This document shows, piece after piece, positions 9,142-17,416 of a stretch of DNA of 64,000 nucleotides (positions are counted from its first letter, which is position 1; every line of letters starts with the position of its first letter). Where the stretch lies: positions 1-64,000 of the forward strand of contig CAVWLJ010000012.1 of assembly GCA_963755755.1 (NCBI GenBank), read 5' to 3'. The stretch comes from DATKNA01 sp963755755 (GTDB taxonomy: Bacteria > Actinomycetota > Actinomycetes > Actinomycetales > Kineosporiaceae). Below the pieces are notes generated by a model that saw nothing but the letters and a program-made list of their open reading frames with translations, was not told where the DNA came from and ran no database searches. A program made the translations under genes and the position numbers.

Positions 9142-10648
9142 TCGGGCAGCGGGCACCCGTGGTATGGCGGCGGCGGCGCGAACGGCGGCACGTCCGCGCG
9201 GTGGTCGCGCACGAACACCACGGTGATGACGGCCGCGGCGACCGCGAGCAGCGCCAGCACGACCATGGCCGGCGTGTAGCCGTGCACGAGGGCCTGGGTC
9301 AGGGCGCCGCCGGCGTGGACGCCGACGAGCGCGGGCACCAGGGCGATGAGGACGGCTCCGCCGAGACGGGCGGCGACGTCGCTGATCGCGGACGCCTCGC
9401 CGAGGTCGTCGTCCGACACCGCGGCGAGCACGGCGGCCGTCAGCGGCGTCACGAGCAGCCCCAGCGCGAGACCCCAGAGCACGACGCCCGGCAGGAGCGC
9501 GATGGCGTAGTTGCCGGAGCGGCTCTGCGAGAGCCAGAGCAAGCCGAGCGCGTAGACGACCATGCCGACGGTCATGAGCCAGCGCGCGCCGAGGCGCGGC
9601 ACCAGCGCTCCGCTGACGGGCGAGAGCGCGAGGAAGATCACGGACGACGGGATCAGCACCGCACCCGCCTGCGCCGCGGAGTACCCCAGGAGAAGCTCGC
9701 ACCGCAGCACGAGCAGGTAGGCTGCCGCGCCCTGCGCGCCGTAGAGCAGCACCGTCGCGGCGTTGATCGCGGAGAACTGGCGCGACGCGAACAGCGAGAG
9801 CTTGAGCATGGGAGCCCGGACCCGTCGCTCGACCGGCACCAAAGCGAGCAGGCAGGCCGTGCCGATGATCAGTTCCGTCAGCACCCGGGGACTTGTCCAG
9901 CCCTCCTGCGCCCCACCGTCAGCCCGTCGATCACCCCGGCCAGGCCGACGACGGCGAGCACCACGCCCGCGGCGTCCAGCGACAGACGACCGCCCGAGGT
10001 GGAGCTGTCCGGCACCGGGAGGAGCGCGAGCACCGCGCCCAGGACGAGCGGGACGTTGAGGAGGAAGACGGCGCGCCACGACGCGTGGTCGACCAGCCAG
10101 CCTCCGACGAAGGGCCCGACCAGCGACCCCAGGGAGGCCAGCCCCGCCCAGACGCCGATGCCCGGCGCCCGGTCCTGCGGCCGCAGCGCACCGTTGAGCA
10201 GCGCGAGGCTGCTGGGCACGACGAGCGCCGCGCCCACCCCCTGCACGATCCGCGCCCCGATGAGAACAGGGAAGGTCGGCGCGGCCGCGCAGGCGACGGA
10301 CGCCGCGAGCATGACGGCCAGCCCCGTGAGGAGCACGCGGCGCCGTCCGTACCGGTCAGCGAGAGCTCCGGCGACGAGCAGGAGCGTCGCGGCGGTGAGC
10401 AGGTAGCCGGTGAGGGTCCACTGCAGCGCGACGAGACTGGCGCCCAGGTCCCGCCCGATGGCGGGCACGGCGACATTGACGACGGTGGCGTCGACGAAGC
10501 CCGCCATCGACGAGAGCACCGTGGCGGTGATGAGCAGGACACCGGCGCGGCTGCGCAGCCGGACCACCGTGCCCTCCGCCGCCCGGTGGGAGCGCGAGCC
10601 GCGGTGGCGGCGGCCCCACGGCCTCGTCGCGGATGGGTTCGTCGCCAT
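9081..10648 (-). CDS. MFS drug-efflux transporter (DHA2/EmrB type), one frameshift
   Basis: Drug:H+ antiporter with 14 predicted helices. N-terminal half: TATVLSSMAGFVDATVVNVA (helix 1 with the D-x-T-x-V-N-V-A motif), QWTLTGYLLTAATLLLVAGA, ADRYGRRRVLLTGL (motif A), and WAGLASLGSLVGPFVGGWLV (motif C, characteristic of antiporters). The frame breaks near 9895 after GVIDGLTVG; the C-terminal half continues from the neighbouring frame with LKLSLFASRQFSAINAAT to the end. ATG 10648 is 13 nt from a fragment of an FAD oxidoreductase, its former operon partner. Substrate is unknown. Confidence 0.85.
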
Positions 10649-10661
10649 GACCGTCCTCCCG

Positions 10662-10803
10662 TCAGGATCCGGTCGCGGCCGCCGCGGTGAGCTGCCGCGT
10701 GGTCAGCCGGCCGTCGAGGTCGCGCAGGGCGTGGAGGAACACCTCGGAGAAGGTGGGGAACGGCTGGATGACGGCACCGAGCACGATGGCGTCGTACCGG
10801 TCA
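10662..10803 (-). pseudogene. C-terminal remnant of an FAD/NAD(P) oxidoreductase
   Basis: An open segment of about 46 codons ends at TGA 10662-10664 and reads DAIVLGAVIQPFPTFSEVF followed by LHALRDLDGRLTTRQL. The P-T-F-S-E motif and following helix resemble the extreme C-terminus of pyridine nucleotide-disulfide oxidoreductases (mercuric/dihydrolipoyl reductase-like). The rest of the gene is absent: immediately upstream is the end of the VOC gene. It sits 13 nt before the MFS gene, as the last part of an upstream operon gene would. A deletion has probably removed its first ~400 codons. Identification rests on a short motif. Confidence 0.45.
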
Positions 10804-11459
10804 TGACGTCCGTGCCGTCAGCGTGGCCTCGAGAGCGGCGGTGGCCTCGCGGTACGCCTCGTCCGGGGTGCGCCCGAGCCGGCGGGCCACGATGTACGGC
10901 GCATACCAGTTCGCCCAGTCGTGCTTGGGTGCGGTGGGCTCGAACTGCCCGTGGTGCTCCTCGGCGTCGCGCAGCAGGTCGGCGAGAGCGGCGACGTCCG
11001 CCCCGAAGTCCGACCACAGCCGCCCGGGCAGCCTGGTGGTGACCTCCTGGAGCACGAAGCCGTTGCCGTCCGGGTCGCTGAAGGTCGCGAACGAGCTGTA
11101 CGTGCGGCGCTGCGGGTCGGCGCCGGGCACCCGGTTACGCCCGCCGCCGTGGTAGAAGACGCCGTCCGCGTCGTGCCAGACGTCGCCGACCTCGGCCCCC
11201 TGCGCGACGAGCTCGGCCCGCGCCGCGTCGATGTCGTCGACGGCCAGCACCAGGTCCTGCACCGACCCGGGGCGGCATCCGTGACGCCCTTGCCGAAGAG
11301 AACCGAGGTCGGGGACCCGGGCGGGGTCATCTGCACGATCCGGAACTGGTCGCCCGAGCTGAAGTCCCCGTCCTCGCGCCACCCCAGGGCCCGGTAGAAC
11401 GCCTTGGTCTTGTCCACGTCCGAGACGGGCAGGACGACGACCTCGAGCTTCGTGTCCAT
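10801..11459 (-). CDS. VOC (glyoxalase/bleomycin-resistance-like) protein with C-terminal extension, one frameshift
   Basis: Vicinal-oxygen-chelate fold protein. The start ATG 11459 gives KLEVVVLPVSDVDKTKAFY and GWREDGDF, then RIVQMTPPGSPTSVLFGKG; the frame shifts near 11273 and continues with QDLVLAVDDIDAARAELVAQ and FATFSDPDGNGFVLQEV, the usual second half of a VOC domain ending in the metal-ligand Glu. A further ~65 residues contain DWANWYAPYIVARRLGRTPD, a helical tail found on some VOC proteins of the two-part kind. The enzymatic role is unknown; such proteins are often annotated as glyoxalases. Confidence 0.8.
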
Positions 11460-11669
11460 GGAGAGCTCCTCGTGATCATGGGATTCCGGCTGCCGCCGGT
11501 GCGACCAGCGTGCTGCGGGAGGTCTCCGGATCGCCCCAGGGAAAGTCCCTGGCGCCCCTGGCCAGGGCCGACCAGGGTCCGCGACAGGTGCGAGGGACCG
11601 GCCGCCCGGCGCAGGGTTGCCCGACACCCCCGCTTCCGGAGGCCCTGACGCGACACCAGGAGGTTCCGC

Positions 11670-12339
11670 ATGCGTGCCGACATCGTCCCCGGCGGCGTCT
11701 TCCCCGACTACGCCCTGCCCGACCACACGAACACGGTCCGCACGCTCGGCGAACTCCAGGGCCACGACCCGATGATCCTCATCCTGGCCCGCGGCAACTA
11801 CTGCCCGAAGGACCATCAGCAGCACCTGGAGCTCGCCAGGTTCTACCCGAAGATCCAGGTGGGGTACACGCGCATCGTCACCGTCTCCACGGACGATCAC
11901 CACACCCTGCAGGAGATGCGAGCGTCCGTCGGCGCGGAGTGGACGTTCCTCTCCGACCCCGGCCGCATCGATCCAGAAGGACCTCGACATCGCCGAGTAC
12001 ACCGACCCCGAGAACGACCCGATGATCCCGCACACACTCGTCCTCAAGCCGGGCCTGGTCGTGCACACCGTCTACAACGGCTACTGGTTCTGGGGGCGGC
12101 CCACGGTGGACGACCTCTGGCACGACCTGCGGACGGCATCCCGGGAGGTCCGGCCGGACTGGGACCTCAGCGTCCCCGGTCTGCGCGAGGCGTGGACGGC
12201 GGGGGACCTGTCGCACTTCCACGGCTGGGACCGGCGATCGCCGGAGCAGGTGGCGGTGGCCGGAGGCCCGGTGGAGGTCAGGCGCGCTCCCGCCGGCGCC
12301 GGCTCGGCGGCACCGCCCGCAGCTCACGCCGGGAGCTGA
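11670..12339 (+). CDS. AhpC/TSA-type redoxin domain protein, one frameshift
   Basis: Thioredoxin-fold redoxin of the peroxiredoxin-like class. ATG 11670 follows an AGGAGG-like site. Fold landmarks are GGVFPDYALPDHTNTVRTL, MILILARGNYCPKDHQQH with a single candidate peroxidatic Cys45, and IVTVSTDDHHTLQEM. The frame changes near 11970 and resumes with DLDIAEYTDPENDPMIPHTL and VHTVYNGYWFWGRPT. The usual T-x-x-C peroxidase motif is replaced by N-Y-C-P-K and no resolving Cys is seen, so the activity is uncertain. The last ~60 nt overlap the convergent LuxR gene. The upstream 210 bp holds short GGGA/TCCC inverted repeats (e.g. 11536-11552) but no gene. Confidence 0.77.
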
Positions 12340-14622
12340 CGCCGAGCTTGACGAAGACCTTGCGCAGGTGCCACTCCACGGTCCGCGCGCTGAGGTAGAG
12401 CTGGGCGCCGATCTCGGCGTTGCTCAAGCCGTCGGCGGCCAGACCGGCGACGAGGGCCTCGCGGTCCGTCAGAGGAGTGGCGGACGTCGAATCGGTCGTC
12501 GCGCCGCTGCCGGGCGTCGTGCTGCGCTGCGGCGGAACGCCGCCGACGGGCCAGCAGCTCCTGGCGGGCGCGCTCGGCGAAGGCGCTCATGCCCAGGCCG
12601 TCGAGCAGCTCGTGGGCGGTGTGCAGCTCGGAGAGTGCCTCGGTGCCTCGGTGCGCGGCGTGCAGCCATTCGCCGTACAGCAGTACATCGCCGCGTAGGG
12701 GGCGATCGAACTGCCGGTGATCTCGCAGATCGCCTCGATCTCGGCGATCTGCCTGGCCGCGGTCGCGAACTCGCCCCGCCAGGCCTCCGACATGGCCAGC
12801 GCGACCAGCGCGATGGGCAGCTGATCGAGGGCGCCCGTCTCCCGGGCGAGCCGCGCCTCGCGCGCCTGGATGGTGTGCGCCGCGTCGTCGTCCCAGACGA
12901 GCGCTGCGGCCATCCACCCGAACCGCAGACCCTCCTCGCGGGAGACGTCCCCGGCGGCGAACCGGGTGGCGGCACGCCGGAGCGCGGGAGCGGCGGCCGG
13001 CCGCCCGTCGGTGAAGAGCAGCGCCAGGCCGTCGAGCAGCACGTCCACGGGTCGCGGGCGCTCCGGCGGGGGGAGGGCGCGCGCGGCGCGTGAGACCTCG
13101 TCCATCGATCCCGGACCCACGGTCCGCCCCGCGAAGGAGGCGGCCATCCAGGCGTTGAGATACGTCTCGCGGGCCAGGCCGGGATCGAGCGGCGCCAGCG
13201 CCTCGGCAGCGCGCAGCAGGAGTGCAGGCGCGTCGCCCCCGAGACCGCTCACGAAGGCGAGCCGCGCACGGAGCAGGTCCGCCCGGGCCCGGCCGGCGGC
13301 GTCGAGCGGGCCGGCGTCGGCGGCGTCGAGCAGATCGCGGGCCCGCGGGAACGCGCCCGCCGCCGTCGTCGCCTCGACCGCGGCGAGGGCGCGTTCGGCG
13401 CGCCGGCCGGGGTCGGCGGTGAGCTCGACGGCCCGCCGGAGGAAGGCCGATGCCGCGGCCACGCCTCCGCGTGCCTGCGCCCGCTGCGCCGACCGCTCCA
13501 GCTCGGCGGCGACGTCCTCGTCGTGGCCCGTCGCCGCCTGGGCCAGGTGCCAGGCACGCCGGTCCGGGTCCGCCGCGGGGTCCGTCGCCTGGGCGAGCGC
13601 TCGGTGGATCTCGCGCCGCACCGGCGCGGACGCCGATCTGTAGGCGGCGGCACGCACCAGGGGGTGGCGGAAGGAGAGCTGGACGCCGAGGTCGGCGAGC
13701 CCCGCCTCGACCGCCGCCTCGGCGGCCCGGAACGGGATCCCGAGCCGCTCGGCGGCGCGACGCAGCAGCGCGGGATCGCCCGACGGGTCGGCCGCCGCGA
13801 GCTGGAGCAGGCGCTGCGTCGGCTCCGGGAGGTGCGCGAGCCGCCGCCCGAAACCCTCCTCCAGCCGTCGGGTGAGTGGCACGGCCAGGGGCAGCGCGAA
13901 GCCGCCGGCGAGGTCGGCGGGGGCCATGCTGCGGGGCAGCTCGAGCAGCGCCAGGGGGTTGCCCCGGGCTTCGGCGACGATGAGCTCGCGGACGCGGTCG
14001 TCGAGAGGGCCGGGCAGCGCGGCGTCCAGCAGCGACCGCGCGTCGTCGCGGCGCAGTCCCTCCACCTCGAGCACGGGGAGACCGGCCAGGTGGGCGCTGG
14101 GCGTCCGGGCGGCGAAGAGGAGCCCGACGGGGTCGGCGCCCAGACGGCGGGCGACGAAGCCGAGAGTCTGCGCCGACGTGCTGTCCAGCCACTGCTCGTC
14201 GTCGACCACGCAGATCAGTGGGCGATCGGCGACCACCTCACAGAGCAGCGTGAGCACGGCGAGCCCCACGAGGAACCGGTCGGGCGGTGGACCTTCGCCG
14301 AGACCGATCGCCGTCAGCAGCGCCGTCCGCTGCGGCGGGGGCAGCCGTCGCGCCTCGCCCAGGATCGGCGTGAGCACGTGGCGCAGACCGGCGTACGGCA
14401 GTTCCATCTCCGACTGGACGCCCACGGTGTGCAGCACCCGGCAGCCGTGCTCGCGGCCGACGGCGTACTCCAGCAGGGCCGACTTGCCCGTCCCCGGGTC
14501 GCCGCGCAGCACCAGGGCGCGACTGGAACCGCCCCGGACGGCCTCGAGGAACCGGTCGAGGAGCTCGCGTTCGGCGTCCCGGTCGGTCAGGGCGCCCCGC
14601 CGAACGGGGTGCGTGTCGCCAT
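12278..14622 (-). CDS. LAL-type LuxR regulator with AAA ATPase domain (third of the array), frameshifted
   Basis: Large ATP-binding LuxR-family (LAL/MalT-like, STAND) regulator. Walker A reads GDPGTGKSALLEYAVG and Walker B LICVVDDEQWLD, with SEMELPYAGLRHVL between; a long helical repeat region follows (GDPALLRRAAERLGIPFRAA, FRHPLVRAAAYRSA). The C-terminal HTH is LTDREALVAGLAADGLSNAE, then LSARTVEWHLRKVFVKLG, ending at TGA 12278. ATG 14622 begins MATRTPFGGA but needs one added base near 14590 to enter the ATPase frame; further shifts lie near 12685 and 12530. It follows the second paralogue by 7 nt. It would act in the cytoplasm as an ATP-dependent transcription activator; its inducer is unknown. 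Confidence 0.85.
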
Positions 14623-14629
14623 CCTGCGG

Positions 14630-17416
14630 CTACACCAGGCCCGGCGCGGCGTCGAGGGACGGTGCCGATGATGCCGACGGTGCCGACTGCCGCAGGGCGA
14701 GCCGGAGCTGCCGGCGCGTACCGACGCCGAGCTTGCTGAAGATCTTGCGCAGGTGCCACTCCACGGTGCGGGGGCTGATGTAGAGGGTGACGCCGATCTC
14801 GGCGTTCGTGAGGCCCTGCGCCACGAGCCGTGCGATGTGCGCCTCCTGCGCCGTCAGGTCCGCCGTGGTGTCCGGCGTGCGCTTGCGCACCGTCTCCCCG
14901 GTGGCCAGCAGCTCCCGCCGCGCGCGGTCGGCGAACGCCTGGGCTCCCATGATCGTGAAGGCTCGGTACGCGGTCCGCAGCGTGGCCCGCGCGTCCACGC
15001 GGCGGCCCTCCCGTCGCAGCCACTCGCCGTGCAGGAGCTGCGCCCGCGCCAGCTCGAGCCGCATCCGGGTCCGGGCCAGTCGCTCGATCGCCTCGCAGTA
15101 GAGGTCGTCGGCCGCGGTGCCGTCCGCCAGCAGGGCCCGCCGACCCGCCGCCACGCCGAGCGCCCAGTCGGTGCCGCTGGCCCCTGCCATCGCGGTCAGC
15201 TCCTCCAGGGCGCGCGCCGCGGCCCGCGTCTCGCCGCTGCGCGCCGCCGCCTCCACCAGTTCGGCCAGGGCCCACTGCGGGACGCCGAGCTCGAGGGGGA
15301 CGGCGGCGCCGTCGCGCGCCGCCTCGTACGCCGCGTCGTACCGGCCGAGCCCGTTGCGCAGGAGCGCGCGCGCCCACTGCACGAAGTTCACCCCGACGCC
15401 CTCGCCGCGCGCGACGACGTCGTCGAGGCACGCCTGCGCGAGGCGCTCGGCGGGGTCCTCGTGCCCCCGCAGCGCGGCGAGCCCGAGGTCGCCGTACGGG
15501 GCCATGGTCATCCGGGTCGCCTCGACCACGGAGCGGGTCTCCTCCACCAGGGACGCCGCGGCCGCGAGGTCCCCGGCGAAGAGCTCGACCACGGCGCGCG
15601 TGTGCAGGGCCAGCGGGAGCGCGCTGAGAGCCCCGGCGCGGCGCACCGCCTCGAGATGCCGCCGGGTGAGGACGTCCCAGCTGACGTCGTCCCAGAGCGA
15701 GCTCGCGGTGGCGACCGCGAGCCAGGCGAAGCGGAGGGCCTCGTCGAGCGCGAGGTCCTCGGCGGCGAACGTGCGGACCGCGCGCAGCGTCATCGACGCC
15801 GCCGGCCCGTACCCGTCGGTGAAGCGCACGGCGAGCCCGTCGAGCAGGGCGTCGCCCTTGCGCGCTGCGCCCGGGGGCGGTGCCTGACGCACGGCTTCCG
15901 CGACCTCGCGCGCACCGGCGCCGTCCGCGAGCCGCCCGGCGAACAGCGCGGCCGACATCGCGTCGAGGTAGGTGTCGCGGGCGAGCCGGGCGTCCAGCGG
16001 TTCGAGCCGGCGGGCGGCCGCCAGCAGCAACGGGAGCGCCTCGTTGCCGCGATAGGCCGCGAAGGAGATCTCCGCGCGCACCAGGTCGACGCGGGCGCGG
16101 TCGGCCTCGCCGAGGGGCCCCGCGGCGACCGCGGTGAGGAGTGCGGACGCCTCCTCGAAGCCGCCCGCGGAGGCCTTCGCCCCGGCGGCGGCGATCGCCC
16201 GGGTGATCCTGCGCTGCGGGTCCGGCGTGAGCGCCACGGCGCGCTCCAGGAACGCGGCCGAGGCGGCCAGACCGCCGTGTGCGAGCGCGCGATCGGCCGA
16301 GCGCTCGAGCTCGGCGGCGACCTCCTCGTCGGGCGCGACGGCGGCGCGGGCCCGGTGCCAGGCCCTGCGGTCGGCGTCCCCGACCGGATCCGTGACGTCG
16401 GCGAGCGCCGCGTGCACCGCGCGGCGTGCGGTCGGAGACGCGGACCGGTACACGGCCGAGCGGACGAGCGGATGCCGGAACCTCACCCGATCGCGCAGGT
16501 CCACCAGGCCCGCCTCGAGGGCGGGTGCCGCGGCCTGGGCCGGGATGCCGAGGTGGGCCGCCGCACGCCGCAGCAGGGTCACGTCGCCCATCGGCTCCGC
16601 GGCCGCCAGCAGCAGGAGGCGTCGGGAGGCCTCCGGCAGCGACCGGGTCTGGCGCAGGAACACCCGCTCGAGCCGTTGCGCGACCGGGGTGGCCCCGTCG
16701 TCCGCGGCTCCGCCGAAAACCAGCTGCGCCGCGGAGACGTCGTGCGGGAGCTCGAGGAGCGCCAGGGGGTTGCCGGCGCTCTCCGCGAGGATGCGGTCGC
16801 GTACCCGTGGGTCGAGCACGAACGGGACGGCCGAGTCCAGGAGGGTCGCCGCGTCGATCGGGTCGAGGCCGCGCACGGCCAGTGCCGGCAGCTCGGTCGA
16901 CGTCCCGCCGTCGGTAGCTGGGCGGACGGCGAGCACCACGGCCAGCGGCTCGGCCCCGAGCCGGCGGGCGACGAACTCCAGCGTCTGCGCCGAGGCCCGG
17001 TCCAGCCATTGGGCGTCGTCCACCACGCAGACGAGGGGACGCTCGTCGGCGACCGCGCTGAGCAGGTTCAGCACCGCCATCCCCACCAGCACGCGGTCCG
17101 GCGGGGGGCCGGTCTGCAATCGGAAGGCGGTGCGCAGGGCGTCCCGCTGCACCTCGGCGAGCGCGTCCAGCCGGTCCAGGTAGGGGCTGCACAACTGCTG
17201 CACGCCGGCGTAGGCCAGCTCCATCTCCGACTCCACGCCGGCGGCCCGGGCGACCGTGCACCCCGCGGCGCTCTCGACGAGGAACTCCAGCAGCGCGCTC
17301 TTGCCGATACCGGCCTCGCCGGTCAGGACCAGCACCTGGCTGCGGCCCGCCTTCGCCGCGGCGACGAGACGGGTCAGCGCCTCGCACTCGGTGCGGCGTC
17401 CGACGAGACGACTCAC
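14630..17416 (-). CDS. LAL-type LuxR regulator with AAA ATPase domain (second of the array), intact
   Basis: Intact 928-residue paralogue, the only unbroken member of the array. GTG 17416 gives SRLVGRRTECEALTRLVAAA; Walker A TGEAGIGKSALLEF near residue 35; SEMELAYAGVQQLCSPYLDR; Walker B LVCVVDDAQWLDRASAQTL; sensor-like ESAGNPLALLELPHD; then winged-helix and TPR-like repeats (FRHPLVRSAVYRSASPTARR). The last ~65 residues form a LuxR HTH: LTAQEAHIARLVAQGLTNAE followed by SPRTVEWHLRKIFSKLG. The GTG overlaps the upstream paralogue's TGA, implying coupled translation. Role inferred: signal-responsive transcription factor; no ligand or target can be deduced. Confidence 0.93.
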   Translation of the reverse strand: MSRLVGRRTECEALTRLVAAAKAGRSQVLVLTGEAGIGKSALLEFLVESAAGCTVARAAGVESEMELAYAGVQQLCSPYLDRLDALAEVQRDALRTAFRLQTGPPPDRVLVGMAVLNLLSAVADERPLVCVVDDAQWLDRASAQTLEFVARRLGAEPLAVVLAVRPATDGGTSTELPALAVRGLDPIDAATLLDSAVPFVLDPRVRDRILAESAGNPLALLELPHDVSAAQLVFGGAADDGATPVAQRLERVFLRQTRSLPEASRRLLLLAAAEPMGDVTLLRRAAAHLGIPAQAAAPALEAGLVDLRDRVRFRHPLVRSAVYRSASPTARRAVHAALADVTDPVGDADRRAWHRARAAVAPDEEVAAELERSADRALAHGGLAASAAFLERAVALTPDPQRRITRAIAAAGAKASAGGFEEASALLTAVAAGPLGEADRARVDLVRAEISFAAYRGNEALPLLLAAARRLEPLDARLARDTYLDAMSAALFAGRLADGAGAREVAEAVRQAPPPGAARKGDALLDGLAVRFTDGYGPAASMTLRAVRTFAAEDLALDEALRFAWLAVATASSLWDDVSWDVLTRRHLEAVRRAGALSALPLALHTRAVVELFAGDLAAAASLVEETRSVVEATRMTMAPYGDLGLAALRGHEDPAERLAQACLDDVVARGEGVGVNFVQWARALLRNGLGRYDAAYEAARDGAAVPLELGVPQWALAELVEAAARSGETRAAARALEELTAMAGASGTDWALGVAAGRRALLADGTAADDLYCEAIERLARTRMRLELARAQLLHGEWLRREGRRVDARATLRTAYRAFTIMGAQAFADRARRELLATGETVRKRTPDTTADLTAQEAHIARLVAQGLTNAEIGVTLYISPRTVEWHLRKIFSKLGVGTRRQLRLALRQSAPSASSAPSLDAAPGLV

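Noticed and set aside
11536..11552. CCAGGGA-AAG-TCCCTGG stem and nearby CCCTGG/CCAGGG repeats before the redoxin gene
   Set aside because: Seven-base stem with no U-run and no clear link to a start or stop; too weak for a terminator or operator call.
14238..17387. Very long open frames antisense or out of phase with the LAL regulators
   Set aside because: They are Arg/Gly/Pro-rich, lack any domain, and lie entirely over genes with clear Walker and HTH motifs; they are GC-bias shadows.
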